DNA of 64,000 nt from Pseudomonas sp. RSB 5.4 (lineage in GTDB: Bacteria; Pseudomonadota; Gammaproteobacteria; Pseudomonadales; Pseudomonadaceae), in assembly GCF_037126175.1 (NCBI RefSeq), contig NZ_CP146986.1:5270501-5334500 (forward strand), read 5' to 3'. A program made the position numbers and the translations under genes. The notes beneath the pieces are model-generated. The model was not told the origin of the DNA, did not search any database, and was given only the letters and a program-made list of their open reading frames with translations. Positions 26,593 through 36,580 of this stretch are shown one piece after another. How positions within the stretch are numbered: the first letter of the stretch is position 1; every line of letters begins with the position of its first letter.

Positions 26593-29367
26593 TTAAAAGG
26601 TCGACGCCGTACGGTTCTGCTGATCGCGCTGGGCGACCCAATGTTCGATCAGCTCGCGCAGTTGCGACAACTCCACCGGTTTGGCCATGTGCCCGTCCAT
26701 CCCGGCCTGACGCGCGCGTTCCTTGTGTTCGGCGAGGATGTGCGCGGTCAGCGCGACGATCGGCGTGCGGATGCGCTGATTGCTGACTTCCCACGCACGC
26801 AGTTGCTGGGTCGCGGAGAAGCCATCGAGGATCGGCATTTCGCAGTCCATCAACACCAGGTCGTAACGCTGGGCCTTCATCGCTTGCAGGGCTTCTTCGC
26901 CGTTGCTGGCAGTGTCCGGTTGCAGGTTGAGCTTGCCGAGCATGCCGCGAATCACTTTGGTCGAAATGGTGTTGTCTTCGGCGACCAGAATGCGGAAATC
27001 GCTCGGCACCTTGGCTGCTGTGGCGGGGGTGACCACTTGCGGCTGGAACACCACCTGACCCTTGTTGCGCTGATTCAATTCGTCGGCCAGCGTGGTCTTG
27101 AGCGTGTAGCCGGCCACCGGTTTGGCGAGGATGCGCTTGATCCCCGAGTTGCGCGCGATGATCTTGCTCGGCGCGTTGCTGATGCCGGTGAGCATGATCA
27201 ACAGAATGTCGTGGTTGAGGCTCGGGTCTTCCTTGATCTTGGCCGCCAGTTGCATGCCGGTCATGCCGGGCATGTTCTGGTCCAGCAGCACCACATCGAA
27301 GTAGTCGCGCAGGTGCGCCTTGGTGCGCAGCAGCGCCAGCGCTTCCTTGCCCGACGGCACGGCGCTGACGTTCAGGCCCCAGGCACTGCATTGCTGCACC
27401 AGCACCTTGCGGCAGGTGTCGTTGTCGTCCACCACCAGTACCCGCGCACCTTGCAGGGGGCCGTCGAGGTCGGAGGTCGGGTGTTCGAGGCGATCCGGGT
27501 CCAGCGGCAGAGTCAGCCACAGCGTGCTGCCCTGATTGGCGCCGCTCTTGATCCCGAACTCGCCGTGCATCAGGCGAATCAGCTGTCGCGCGATCACCAG
27601 CCCGAGGTTGCCACCCAGACGGTTGGCCGAGAGGAAATGCTTGCTGTGCAGTTCGGCGTGCAGCAGCGCCTCGCGCTCTTCCGGCTCCATCGGCTGGCCG
27701 CTGTCCTGCACGGCGATGCGCAGGCGCGGTTTGACACTGCGCTCGTCGAGGGCAACGACGATCAGCACTTCGCCTTCGTCGGTTTTCTTCAGGGCGTTTT
27801 CCAGCAGGCTCAGCAGGGTCTGGCGCAAGCGGGTCGGATCGCCGCTGATCACCCGCGGCACCTGCGGCTGGATGAAACTGATCAGCTCGACGTTCTGCTG
27901 TTCGGCCTTGGCCCGGTAGATGCTCAGGCAATCGTCGATCAGCGCGTTGAGGTCGAACTGCACATCGTCCAGCTCGATCTGCCCGGACTCGAGTTTGGAG
28001 ATGTCGAGAATCTCGTTGATCAACGTCAGCAGTTCGTTGCCGGCGCTGTGGATGGTTTGCACGTAGTCGCGTTGCTTGACCGACAGCGGCGTGCCCAGCA
28101 ACAGCTCGGTCATGCCCAGCACGCCGTTCATCGGGGTGCGGATTTCGTGGCTGATCTTGGCGAGGAATTCGGCCTTGGCGTTGATCTCGGCGTTGCTGGC
28201 GGCGAGGTCGCGGCTGATGCTGAAACGGCTTTCGGTGATGCTGCGCTGACGTTCACCCAAGGCGATGCTCATCAGCAGGCCACTGATGCAGATAAACGCC
28301 ATCAGGGTCATGATCAGGCCTTGCGGCGACACCAGGGTCAGCCCCAGCAACGCCGGCAGAATGATCAGCGTGCCGATGTTGAACACCACCATCCCGGCAA
28401 CGAACAGCCGCGCCGGACGGTAGCCCTTCTGCCAGTGGTAGAAGCCGACCAGCAACATGCTCAGACCGGCCAGGGCCACCAGTGCGTAAGTGATGATGTT
28501 CAGCGGCAGGGTGTTGACGAACAACAGCAGCAGGCTGCAGATCACGATGAACAGAATGTCGCCCAGCAACAGTTTGTTCAGCGGGTGCGGGCCGAGCGGG
28601 GCGAAGAAACGCAGGGCGAACATCAGCCCGGCCGGGGCGGTCAGCAGCAGGGCCAGATACGCGCCCGGGGTCTGGATCGCGTGCCAGTTCGGCAGCCACG
28701 GGCCGGCAAGGTTGAGCAGCAGCAACAGGCTCAGGCCCAGCAGGCCTTCGCAGACCGCCAGCCACAGGCTGCTGCGCGAACGGGAGTAGGCGTAGCGCAC
28801 GAGGTTGTGCAGCAGCAACATGCCGAGGCAGCCGAACAGCAGACCGAAGATCAGCGTCTGGTTCTGGTTGGCGGCGCTCAGCACCGCCGATTGCAGGGCA
28901 ATGTGCGGGCGTAGCTGATGGTCGGAAACCATCCGCAGATAGACGTCGAGGGACTTGTCGCTTTGCGGCAGCGGCAGCAGGAAATCGCTGCTCGGCAGTG
29001 GCCGTTCGACCTGTGGCTGATGGGTGCCGGAGGTGCGTTGCTCGATCAGCTTGTCGCCGTCCAGCACGTAAAGGCTGAGGTTGGACAGGTCGGGGGCGAA
29101 GATTCGCAGCACTTGCTCGTGCTTGCCCGGCGCCAGTTTGAAGCGCAGCCAGAGTGCGCCATCGGGCTCGGCCGCCGTGAGGCGATCAAGTTCGATAGGG
29201 CTGAATTGATTGGTGTAGCGAGCCGAGCGGATGTCGCTCAGTTGCAGATTGCCCTGATCGTCAAGCAATACCGACCAGCCACTGCCTTGCGCGGCCTGGG
29301 CCGGAAGCATGCAGAGCAAGGTCAGCAGCGTGACGGTGAAGCTTATGGCAATCCTGAGCCAGCGCAC
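26593..29367 (-). CDS. retS: RetS hybrid sensor kinase, Gac/Rsm pathway
   Basis: 924 residues from a GTG at 29367, which has AAGGGA 7 bases upstream and leads straight into a signal peptide (LRIAISFTVTLLTLLC...AQA). The ATG at 29442 lacks a Shine-Dalgarno. Order: periplasmic 7TMR-DISMED2-like domain, a seven-helix membrane region (about residues 180-370), histidine kinase with KISHEIRTPMNG (H407), receiver 1 (VLLDQNMPGM, D696) and receiver 2 (LVLMDCEMPIL, D841). RetS binds GacS and blocks its activation, which switches between acute and biofilm programmes. Position next to purD matches P. aeruginosa. Its stop lies 30 bases from the convergent P3 end. Confidence 0.92.
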   Translation of the reverse strand: MRWLRIAISFTVTLLTLLCMLPAQAAQGSGWSVLLDDQGNLQLSDIRSARYTNQFSPIELDRLTAAEPDGALWLRFKLAPGKHEQVLRIFAPDLSNLSLYVLDGDKLIEQRTSGTHQPQVERPLPSSDFLLPLPQSDKSLDVYLRMVSDHQLRPHIALQSAVLSAANQNQTLIFGLLFGCLGMLLLHNLVRYAYSRSRSSLWLAVCEGLLGLSLLLLLNLAGPWLPNWHAIQTPGAYLALLLTAPAGLMFALRFFAPLGPHPLNKLLLGDILFIVICSLLLLFVNTLPLNIITYALVALAGLSMLLVGFYHWQKGYRPARLFVAGMVVFNIGTLIILPALLGLTLVSPQGLIMTLMAFICISGLLMSIALGERQRSITESRFSISRDLAASNAEINAKAEFLAKISHEIRTPMNGVLGMTELLLGTPLSVKQRDYVQTIHSAGNELLTLINEILDISKLESGQIELDDVQFDLNALIDDCLSIYRAKAEQQNVELISFIQPQVPRVISGDPTRLRQTLLSLLENALKKTDEGEVLIVVALDERSVKPRLRIAVQDSGQPMEPEEREALLHAELHSKHFLSANRLGGNLGLVIARQLIRLMHGEFGIKSGANQGSTLWLTLPLDPDRLEHPTSDLDGPLQGARVLVVDDNDTCRKVLVQQCSAWGLNVSAVPSGKEALALLRTKAHLRDYFDVVLLDQNMPGMTGMQLAAKIKEDPSLNHDILLIMLTGISNAPSKIIARNSGIKRILAKPVAGYTLKTTLADELNQRNKGQVVFQPQVVTPATAAKVPSDFRILVAEDNTISTKVIRGMLGKLNLQPDTASNGEEALQAMKAQRYDLVLMDCEMPILDGFSATQQLRAWEVSNQRIRTPIVALTAHILAEHKERARQAGMDGHMAKPVELSQLRELIEHWVAQRDQQNRTASTF

Positions 29368-29466
29368 GGCGAAATCCCTTCGTAGGTTGATGCCAGAATA
29401 TAACGATGCGCGGCGGCGGAACAGCCCGGCGAGGGACTGCATCCCGCGCCGGACTTGAAGGACAGC

Positions 29467-30762
29467 TTATTCCTGGGTTTCGCCACGTTCACGGGCAATG
29501 GCGCGGTAGCCAATGTCCTTGCGGTAGAAGCAGCCTGCCCAGTCGATGGCGGCGGCCAGCTTGTAGGCTTGCTGCTGCGCTTCGCTGACGCTGGCGCCCA
29601 TGGCGGTGGCGCAGAGTACGCGACCACCGGCCGTCACCACGTTGCCATCTTTGAGCGCAGTCCCGGCGTGGAAGACTTTGCCATCCAGACCTGCGGCTGC
29701 GTCCAGACCGTTGATCGCTGCACCCTTGGCGTAGTCGCCCGGGTAGCCGCCGGCGGCCAGCACGATGCCGACGCTCGGGCGTGGATCCCACTGTGCTTCA
29801 ACCTTGTCCAGCGCTTGCGCCAGAGCGGCTTCGACCAGCAGCACCAGGCTCGACTGCAGACGCAGCATCACCGGTTGGGTCTCCGGGTCACCGAAGCGGC
29901 AGTTGAATTCGATGACTTTCGGGTTACCGGCCTTGTCGATCATCAGACCGGCGTACAGGAAACCGGTGTAGACGTTGCCTTCTTCGGCCATGCCACGCAC
30001 GGTCGGCCAGATCACCTGGTCCATCACGCGCTGGTGCACGTCGGCGGTGACCACCGGGGCAGGGGAGTAGGCACCCATGCCGCCGGTGTTCGGGCCGCTG
30101 TCGCCGTCGCCAACACGTTTGTGGTCCTGGCTGGTGGCCATCGGCAGTACGTTCTTGCCGTCGACCATGACAATGAACGAGGCTTCTTCGCCGTCGAGGA
30201 ATTCTTCGATCACCACGCGCGAACCGGCATCACCGAACGCGTTGCCGGCGAGCATGTCACGCACGGCGTCTTCGGCTTCGGCCAGGGTCATGGCAACGAT
30301 CACGCCTTTACCGGCGGCCAGGCCATCGGCCTTGATCACGATCGGTGCGCCTTTTTCACGCAGATAAGCCAGGGCCGGCTCGATCTCGGTGAAGTTCTGG
30401 TAGTCGGCGGTCGGGATCTTGTGGCGCGCGAGGAAGTCCTTGGTGAAGGCTTTCGAGCCTTCCAGTTGCGCAGCACCGGCGGTCGGACCGAAGCAGTCCA
30501 GGCCACGGGAGCGGAACAGATCGACCACGCCAGCCACCAGCGGCACTTCCGGGCCGACGATGGTCAGGGAAACGTTTTTCTCGGCAAAGTCGGCCAGTTG
30601 CTCAAGGGCCAGCACGTCGATGGCGACGTTCTCGCACTTGGCTTCAATCGCGGTCCCGGCGTTGCCCGGCGCGACGAAAACCTTCTGCACGCGCGGATCC
30701 TGAGCCACTTTCCAGGCCAGGGCGTGTTCACGGCCACCGCTGCCAATGATCAAAACATTCAT
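29467..30762 (-). CDS. purD: Phosphoribosylamine-glycine ligase
   Basis: 431 residues from ATG 30762 (MNVLIIGSGGREHAL); the longer open frame reads through the upstream REPIN. It is an ATP-grasp enzyme with VGPEVPLVAGVVD, IVIKADGLAAGKGV, GGMGAYSPAP and FNCRFGDPETQ. It joins glycine to 5-phosphoribosylamine in de novo purine synthesis, in the cytosol. It lies downstream of purH on the same strand, separated by a REPIN, and upstream of retS by about 100 bases. Length is as expected. Confidence 0.96.
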   Translation of the reverse strand: MNVLIIGSGGREHALAWKVAQDPRVQKVFVAPGNAGTAIEAKCENVAIDVLALEQLADFAEKNVSLTIVGPEVPLVAGVVDLFRSRGLDCFGPTAGAAQLEGSKAFTKDFLARHKIPTADYQNFTEIEPALAYLREKGAPIVIKADGLAAGKGVIVAMTLAEAEDAVRDMLAGNAFGDAGSRVVIEEFLDGEEASFIVMVDGKNVLPMATSQDHKRVGDGDSGPNTGGMGAYSPAPVVTADVHQRVMDQVIWPTVRGMAEEGNVYTGFLYAGLMIDKAGNPKVIEFNCRFGDPETQPVMLRLQSSLVLLVEAALAQALDKVEAQWDPRPSVGIVLAAGGYPGDYAKGAAINGLDAAAGLDGKVFHAGTALKDGNVVTAGGRVLCATAMGASVSEAQQQAYKLAAAIDWAGCFYRKDIGYRAIARERGETQE

Positions 30763-30814
30763 TTCAAAAACCTCGGATGACGCTAATTCTGGAGGCAGCA
30801 CTGGGCTGCTTTTC

Positions 30815-30903
30815 TGTGGGAGCGGGCTTGCTCGCGAAAGCGGTGTGTCAGTCGAAACAGTTGTCGCTGACAGATTGCATTCGCGAGCAAGCCCGCTCCC
30901 ACA
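30815..30903. repeat. REPIN between purH and purD
   Basis: Two inverted copies of TGTGGGAGCGGGCTTGCTCG(CGAA), one reading at 30815 and its complement ending at 30903, with about 40 unique bases between. It lies inside the purH-purD operon, so it would be part of the mRNA and could form a long hairpin. Confidence 0.9.
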
Positions 30904-30919
30904 TTTGTATCGAGTTGAA

Positions 30920-32527
30920 TCAGTGACGGAAGTGGCGCATGCCGGTAAACACCATGGCGATGCCAGCCTCGTCAGCGGCAGCAATCACTTCAGCATCACG
31001 CATCGAGCCGCCTGGCTGGATCACCGCAGTGATGCCGACCTTGGCCGCGTTGTCGATGCCGTCGCGGAACGGAAAGAACGCGTCCGAAGCCATCACCGCG
31101 CCCTGTACCTGCAGACCGGCGTGTTCAGCCTTGATCGCGGCGATACGTGCGGAGTTTACGCGGCTCATCTGGCCAGCGCCGACACCGATGGTCTGACGAT
31201 TCTTGGCGTAGACGATGGCGTTGGATTTGACGAATTTGGCCACTTTCCAGGCAAAGATCAGGTCGTGGATTTCCTGTTCGGTCGGTGCACGCTGAGTCAC
31301 CACTTTCAGGTCGTCGGCGCCGATCATGCCGATGTCGCGGCTCTGCACCAGCAGGCCACCGTTGACGCGCTTGTAGTCCCAGGCCGGAACGCGATCCGCC
31401 GACCACTCGCCGCACGCCAGCAGGCGCACGTTGGCTTTGGCGGCGACGATGGCGCGAGCTTCTGCGCTGACGCTTGGGGCAATGATCACTTCCACGAACT
31501 GACGCTCGACGATCGCCTTGGCGGTCTCGGCATCCAGTTCACGGTTGAAGGCGATGATGCCGCCGAACGCCGACTCGGTGTCGGTGGCGTAGGCCAGTTC
31601 GTAGGCCTGACGGATGCCGCCCTCGGCGTCCGGGCTCACGGCCACGCCGCACGGGTTGGCGTGCTTGACGATCACGCAGGCCGGCTTGACGAAGCTCTTC
31701 ACGCATTCCAGCGCGGCGTCGGTGTCGGCCACGTTGTTGTACGACAGCTCTTTGCCTTGCAGTTGGGTCGCGGTGGCGATGCCGACTTCGGCCGGCTTGG
31801 CTTCCACGTAGAACGCCGCGCTCTGGTGCGGGTTCTCGCCGTAGCGCATTTCCTGAGCCTTGATGAACTGGCTGTTGAAGGTGCGCGGGAATTCGCTGCG
31901 GCCTTCGGTGCTCAGCACGTCGGCAGCCTGATTCACGGTGCCCATGTAGTTGGCGATCATGCCGTCGTAGGCAGCGGTGTGTTCGAAGGCCTTGAGCATC
32001 AGGTCGAAACGCTGAGCGTAGGTCAGGCCGCCGGCCTTGAGGTTTTGCAGAACGTTTGCGTAATCGCTGGCATTCACCACGATCGCCACGTCTTTATGGT
32101 TTTTCGCTGCCGAACGGACCATGGTCGGGCCGCCGATGTCGATGTTCTCGATAGCGGTCGGCATGTCGCAGCCTGGCTTGTTGATGGTGGCTTCGAACGG
32201 GTACAGGTTGACCGCTACCAGGTCGATCGGCTTGATGCCATGCTCGTTCATGATCGCGTCGTCGATACCGCGACGACCGAGGATCCCGCCGTGGATTTTC
32301 GGGTGCAGGGTTTTCACCCGACCGTCCATCATTTCCGCGAAACCGGTGTAATCCGCGACTTCCACTGCGGCAACACCGTTGTCGCGCAGCAGCTTGAACG
32401 TTCCGCCGGTGGAGAGGATCTCGACGCCGAGGGCTTCAAGCTCCTTGGCGAATTCGAGGATCCCGGTCTTGTCGGAAACGCTGATCAAGGCGCGGCGGAT
32501 CGGCAGGCGGGTAGTCTGGTCGGTCAT
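30920..32527 (-). CDS. purH: AICAR transformylase / IMP cyclohydrolase
   Basis: 535 residues from ATG 32527 ([20 protein letters not shown]). The N-terminal IMP cyclohydrolase (MGS-like) domain has [13 protein letters not shown] and [12 protein letters not shown]. The C-terminal AICAR formyltransferase domain has [20 protein letters not shown] and a final [10 protein letters not shown]. It performs the last two steps of IMP synthesis. It is upstream of purD with a REPIN between. The length is exactly typical. Confidence 0.97.
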   Translation of the reverse strand: MTDQTTRLPIRRALISVSDKTGILEFAKELEALGVEILSTGGTFKLLRDNGVAAVEVADYTGFAEMMDGRVKTLHPKIHGGILGRRGIDDAIMNEHGIKPIDLVAVNLYPFEATINKPGCDMPTAIENIDIGGPTMVRSAAKNHKDVAIVVNASDYANVLQNLKAGGLTYAQRFDLMLKAFEHTAAYDGMIANYMGTVNQAADVLSTEGRSEFPRTFNSQFIKAQEMRYGENPHQSAAFYVEAKPAEVGIATATQLQGKELSYNNVADTDAALECVKSFVKPACVIVKHANPCGVAVSPDAEGGIRQAYELAYATDTESAFGGIIAFNRELDAETAKAIVERQFVEVIIAPSVSAEARAIVAAKANVRLLACGEWSADRVPAWDYKRVNGGLLVQSRDIGMIGADDLKVVTQRAPTEQEIHDLIFAWKVAKFVKSNAIVYAKNRQTIGVGAGQMSRVNSARIAAIKAEHAGLQVQGAVMASDAFFPFRDGIDNAAKVGITAVIQPGGSMRDAEVIAAADEAGIAMVFTGMRHFRH

Positions 32528-32559
32528 CTCAATTTCCATCAAAAGCAAAGGAAGTCAGC

Positions 32560-32593
32560 AAAAAAGGCGACCGGTTTTACGCGGGCGCCTTTC
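32560..32593 (-). terminator. Rho-independent terminator after fis
   Basis: Read on the minus strand: AAAGGCGCCCG, a short loop, CGGTCGCC, then TTTTTT. The stem pairs GGCG with CGCC and CCG with CGG around one mismatch. It ends the dusB-fis transcript before purH. Confidence 0.85.
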
Positions 32594-32609
32594 TGGTTTG
32601 ATTGAATGC

Positions 32610-32930
32610 TTACAGCAGATCGTACTGCTTGAGTTTCTTGCGCAGCGTGCCGCGGTTGAGTCCCAGCAGCTCACTGGCCTTGGTCTGGTTGCCCTTGACG
32701 TAGTTCATCACGCTTTCGAGCAGGGGAGCCTCGACTTCGGAGAGCACCAGGTTGTACACATCCGTGACGGACGCGCCCTCAAGGTGGGCGAAATAATTGT
32801 GCAGCGCCTTCTCGACACTCCCGCGAAGGGTCTGACCTTCTTCGCTCGGGGTATTGAGGTGCTGTTTCAAATTCACGTTGTCGCTCACGGGTGCTGTTCC
32901 ACTCACTAAAGTCTCGGTCATCATCGTCAT
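32610..32930 (-). CDS. fis: DNA-binding protein Fis
   Basis: 106 residues from ATG 32930, overlapping the dusB stop by 4 bases; an in-frame ATG at 32921 is an alternative. The C-terminal helix-turn-helix reads [20 protein letters not shown], the classical Fis motif, and the middle has [15 protein letters not shown]. Fis is a small dimeric nucleoid protein that bends DNA and adjusts growth-phase transcription. The dusB-fis pairing is conserved in gammaproteobacteria. A terminator follows. Confidence 0.97.
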   Translation of the reverse strand: MTMMTETLVSGTAPVSDNVNLKQHLNTPSEEGQTLRGSVEKALHNYFAHLEGASVTDVYNLVLSEVEAPLLESVMNYVKGNQTKASELLGLNRGTLRKKLKQYDLL

Positions 32931-33937
32931 GCGGCCACCCCTTCTTCGTCCCCTGTCAGGCTCTTGTAACGCTCGGCGAAAAACTCCCGAACGTTGGCGC
33001 ATTGTGTTTCCGTACCATCCAAACGATTGAAGTGGGCGCGAAACTCCCTGGCGCCCGGCAAGGTTGCGAGATACCAGCCCACATGCTTGCGGGCAATACG
33101 GACACCCATCACATCCCCATAGAAGGCGTGAAGTGCGGCCAGATGCTCCAGCAGGATGCGTTCCACTTCGCTCAGCTCCGGCGCCGGCAATTTCTCGCCG
33201 GTACGCAGGAAGTGTTCGATCTCGCGAAAAATCCATGGCCGCCCCTGGGCAGCCCGGCCTATCAGCAGGCCATCGGCACCGGTCGCGTCGAGCACGTAAC
33301 GGGCCTTTTCCGGCGAATCGATATCGCCATTGGCAAACACCGGCATCGACACCGCCTGCTTGATCGCGGCAATCGTGTCGTACTCGGCTTCGCCGGTGTA
33401 CAGATCGGCGCGAGTGCGGCCATGCACTGCCAGCGCGGTGATCCCGGCCTGCTCGGCGATCTTCGCCACGGTCAGGCCGTTCTTGTTGTCGCGATCCCAT
33501 CCGGTGCGGATCTTCAGGGTCACCGGCACATCCACTGCAGCGACCACGGCCTGCAGGATCTCGGTAACCAGTGCTTCGTCTTTCAATAGCGCGGAGCCGG
33601 CGGCCTTGTTGCAGACCTTCTTTGCCGGGCAACCCATGTTGATATCAATAATCTGCGCGCCCAGTTCGACGTTGGCCCGTGCCGCATCTGCCAGCATCTG
33701 CGCATCGCCACCGGCAATCTGCACCGAGCGTGGCTCGGGATCGCCTTCGTGGATCATGCGCATGCGCGACTTGCGGGTGTTCCACAGGCTCATGTCACTG
33801 GTGACCATTTCCGAGACTACAAGCCCTGCGCCCAGACGCTTGCACAGCTGACGAAAGGGCTGGTCGGTGACGCCCGCCATCGGGGCGAGAATCAAACCGT
33901 TCTGCAATGTATATGGGCCGATGCGTACCGCCGACAT
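32927..33937 (-). CDS. dusB: tRNA-dihydrouridine synthase B
   Basis: 336 residues ([20 protein letters not shown]). FMN-dependent Dus motifs are present: [17 protein letters not shown] with the active-site Cys, [20 protein letters not shown] and [12 protein letters not shown]. It reduces specific uridines in the D-loop of tRNA. Its stop overlaps the fis start, so the two are co-translated. The 185 bases upstream (33938-34122) hold no gene and probably its promoter. Confidence 0.96.
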   Translation of the reverse strand: MSAVRIGPYTLQNGLILAPMAGVTDQPFRQLCKRLGAGLVVSEMVTSDMSLWNTRKSRMRMIHEGDPEPRSVQIAGGDAQMLADAARANVELGAQIIDINMGCPAKKVCNKAAGSALLKDEALVTEILQAVVAAVDVPVTLKIRTGWDRDNKNGLTVAKIAEQAGITALAVHGRTRADLYTGEAEYDTIAAIKQAVSMPVFANGDIDSPEKARYVLDATGADGLLIGRAAQGRPWIFREIEHFLRTGEKLPAPELSEVERILLEHLAALHAFYGDVMGVRIARKHVGWYLATLPGAREFRAHFNRLDGTETQCANVREFFAERYKSLTGDEEGVAA

Positions 33938-34122
33938 AGGACTTCCCTGAAGTGGGGCCGGATCATGAGAGTTCGAAAAAGGGTTGGCATGATACCCGCT
34001 CTCGATGACTGGATAAAGGCTGAATTGAACAAAATCTGAACAGTTATTCTGTTATTACCAGCGGTTTGGTGGGCGCGGGCGAAGTCAGAAAACTGCCGTC
34101 AAACCTGAAGCGATGAAGCGAT

Positions 34123-35415
34123 TCACTCGGGCGAGTGGAAACTCAGGCTGTAATTCACCGCTTTGGGGCCTGGATCAAGGATATCCAGCGCGATGTGGAT
34201 CGGCGTCTGCGGCGGCATTTCCGCCATGCCCTCAAGGTCGCCGTTGAGGTATTCGCCGGGTTTGAAGCGACGACTGGCGATCAGATGACCGTTGAGGTCA
34301 GCGAAACGCAGCTCCAGCAACGGAAATGGCTGGGAGAACGTCGCGCGGTTGTAGATGATCGCATCCACCACCAGCGCCCCGCTGAATTCCGGATGGCTGC
34401 GCACCACCAGATTGCTGCTTTTGATTTTGCCGATGTCGACCTTGGACGGCACCGTGCAGCCGATCTGCGGACAGAACTGCTGAAACCATGGGCGGTACTG
34501 ATCCTGCCGCGCCAGTTCATCGAAATGATAGGCAATGTACTGACCTGCCAGACCGGCGGCGGCCAACAGCACCAGCAAGCCCCAGAGCAGGCGTCGGCCC
34601 CAGGGCGAGCGGCGTTTCTGCCAGTCCAGTTGCAGCGGATCGTCGGTCAGGTCCTGCAGCACTTCGGCGCGTACGCCGGGTTCGGCACGCTCGCGTTTCT
34701 TGCGCAGCGGCTCGACCGAGGGCAGGTCATCATCGTCGGGCTCGACGTTGGCCGACAGACGTTCACGACGGGCATTCGGATCGATCGGGTCGTGCAGGCG
34801 CAGTTGCGGGATCGGCGGCTCGTCGTCCAGATCCACCGGTTCCAGCGACAACGAAGGCTCGGTGCGCGTGGTTTTCAGTGGTTCTACTTCGACGATATCA
34901 GGCTCGATCGCAGCTTCGGGCTCGGGCAGACGCTCATCGTCGCGCGCGCTGAACAGGCTGTCGCGCCACTCCGTTTCATCGCTTTCGTGGCTGTCGCGGC
35001 GGGCGCTCAGGGACTCTTCGCGTTGACGACCGAATTCGGTGGTCGGCTGGATTTCCCGTTGTTCGAGCCGGGCGAGTTCTTCGTCCAGATCGAGGCAGTC
35101 CAGGTCCAGCTCGTTGGCGCTCCATTGCTTCTGGCTGATGGCGCGCGGCGCGGGTGGTTCGTCGTCGACGGGCGCTTCGACCACCGGCGGCGGCTCGCTG
35201 ACCACCGGCTGAGACGGTACTGGCTCGACCATGGCCGGCGCCACCGGGGTGACCGCGTCCTTGCCGGCGTGTTGTTCCAGCAGCTGTTTGGCGGCATTGA
35301 ACACTTGCAGGCAGGCGCCACAGCGAACCACCCCGCGTGCCACACTCAATTGAGCATGGCTGACGCGGAAGCTGGTTTGGCAATGCGGGCACTGGGTGAC
35401 GAAGCTGTCAGTCAT
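34123..35415 (-). CDS. Zinc-ribbon, DUF3426 membrane protein
   Basis: 430 residues. The N-terminus carries an MJ0042-type zinc finger with two Cys-x2-Cys pairs (VTQCPHCQTSF and VVRCGACLQVF). A long acidic, Pro-rich, low-complexity linker follows (about residues 50-270). Then come one transmembrane segment (LLWGLLVLLAAAGLAGQYIA) and a C-terminal DUF3426 domain (FCPQIGCTVPSKVDIGKIK, LELRFADLNG, FKPGEYLNGD). Topology would place the finger in the cytosol and DUF3426 in the periplasm. The function of this family is not established. It sits just downstream of prmA, 30 bases away, probably in one operon, as in other pseudomonads. Confidence 0.9.
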   Translation of the reverse strand: MTDSFVTQCPHCQTSFRVSHAQLSVARGVVRCGACLQVFNAAKQLLEQHAGKDAVTPVAPAMVEPVPSQPVVSEPPPVVEAPVDDEPPAPRAISQKQWSANELDLDCLDLDEELARLEQREIQPTTEFGRQREESLSARRDSHESDETEWRDSLFSARDDERLPEPEAAIEPDIVEVEPLKTTRTEPSLSLEPVDLDDEPPIPQLRLHDPIDPNARRERLSANVEPDDDDLPSVEPLRKKRERAEPGVRAEVLQDLTDDPLQLDWQKRRSPWGRRLLWGLLVLLAAAGLAGQYIAYHFDELARQDQYRPWFQQFCPQIGCTVPSKVDIGKIKSSNLVVRSHPEFSGALVVDAIIYNRATFSQPFPLLELRFADLNGHLIASRRFKPGEYLNGDLEGMAEMPPQTPIHIALDILDPGPKAVNYSLSFHSPE

Positions 35416-35445
35416 GCGGCGATCCGGATTATGCAGTCGGTCATT

Positions 35446-36324
35446 CTAGCGCCGGCGGCCGGTGATACGCACCCAGCCATCGCGATTGGCGATCGGGTCG
35501 AGATCGAAGTCCTGCGCATAGGCGGCAGCGACTTCTTCACCTTGTTCGGCGAGGATGCCCGACAGCGCCAGACGACCGCCGGTTTTCACCAGGCCGGACA
35601 GCTGCGGCGCCAGGGAAACCAGCGGGCCGGCCAGAATATTGGCGACCAGCACGTCGGCTTTGACTTGCGGCAGATCTTCCGGCAGGTACAGCGGGAACAG
35701 CTCATCGGCGATGTTGTTGCGCCCGGCGTTGTCGCGCGAGGCTTCCAGCGCCTGCACGTCGATGTCGGTGCCGACCGCTTCTTTCGCGCCGAGCAGCAGG
35801 GCGGCAATTGCCAGAATCCCCGAGCCGCAGCCGAAGTCGAGCACGTTGCAGTCCTTCAGGTCCTGGCCGTCGAGCCATTCCAGGCACAGTGCGGTGGTCG
35901 GGTGGGTGCCGGTGCCGAACGCCAGGCCCGGATCCAGCAGCAGGTTGACTGCGTCAGGCTCAGGGGCGGCGTGCCAGCTCGGCACGATCCACAGGCGCTG
36001 ACCGAAACGCATTGGCTGGAAACCGTCCATCCAGCTGCGTTCCCAGTCCTGGTCTTCGATGACTTCGCTGTGATGCTCGGGCAGCGGGCTGCCGGTCAGC
36101 AGTTCCAGATGCGCGAGTACCGGCGCAGGCTCGGTGCCGCCCTCGAACAGGGCCAGCAGGTGCGTGTGCGCCCACAGTGGGGTGGTGTTGAGTTCCGGCT
36201 CGAAGATCGGCTGATCTTCGGCGTCCATGAAGGTCACCGAAACGGCGCCGACTTCAAGGAAAGCGTCTTCGTAGGTTTCGGCTTGTTCCGGGCTGATGGC
36301 GAGACGTACTTGCAGCCAAGGCAT
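35446..36324 (-). CDS. prmA: Ribosomal protein L11 methyltransferase
   Basis: 292 residues from ATG 36324 ([20 protein letters not shown]); the open frame upstream enters a REPIN and is not coding. It has the N-terminal substrate-binding domain, then [14 protein letters not shown], the SAM loop [26 protein letters not shown] and [10 protein letters not shown]. It trimethylates ribosomal protein L11. The DUF3426 gene follows on the same strand. Confidence 0.96.
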   Translation of the reverse strand: MPWLQVRLAISPEQAETYEDAFLEVGAVSVTFMDAEDQPIFEPELNTTPLWAHTHLLALFEGGTEPAPVLAHLELLTGSPLPEHHSEVIEDQDWERSWMDGFQPMRFGQRLWIVPSWHAAPEPDAVNLLLDPGLAFGTGTHPTTALCLEWLDGQDLKDCNVLDFGCGSGILAIAALLLGAKEAVGTDIDVQALEASRDNAGRNNIADELFPLYLPEDLPQVKADVLVANILAGPLVSLAPQLSGLVKTGGRLALSGILAEQGEEVAAAYAQDFDLDPIANRDGWVRITGRRR

Positions 36325-36424
36325 GGCGGGCACCTTTGAAAAAATATGATTGCAGCCTAGCGGCCAGCGAGAAGCGCGCAAGTTTACGCGAGCGCGCAGG
36401 GTTTGTGGGAGCTGCATTGCACCC

Positions 36425-36512
36425 TGTGGGAGCGGGCTTGCTCGCGAAGGCGCTGTGCCAGACAAATAAATGTATCTGATACACCGCATTCGCGAGCAAG
36501 CCCGCTCCCACA
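36425..36512. repeat. REPIN upstream of prmA
   Basis: Inverted pair of the TGTGGGAGCGGGCTTGCTCG palindrome, the first copy starting at 36425 and the complement ending at 36512. It lies between the accC terminator and prmA. Confidence 0.9.
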
Positions 36513-36537
36513 GGGGTTTATGTAATCTGCAGAAACA

Positions 36538-36563
36538 ACAAAGCCGCCCGAAGGCGGCTTTGT
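36538..36563 (-). terminator. Terminator of the accBC operon
   Basis: A perfect 11-bp stem ACAAAGCCGCC / GGCGGCTTTGT with a 4-base loop. On the minus strand it is followed by TGTTTCTG, giving a T-rich tail (TTTGTTGTTT). It lies 18 bases after the accC stop. Confidence 0.88.
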
Positions 36564-36580
36564 CAGGTGCGGGCTGAAGC

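Noticed and set aside
26641..28914. 757-codon open frame opposite retS
   Set aside because: Antisense to a well-supported kinase; composition is His/Gln/Arg-rich without domain motifs.
30746..32605. 619-codon open frame opposite purH
   Set aside because: Antisense to purH and running through a REPIN; no protein-like motifs.
34135..36339. 734-codon open frame opposite the DUF3426 gene and prmA
   Set aside because: Antisense shadow spanning two real genes and their gap.
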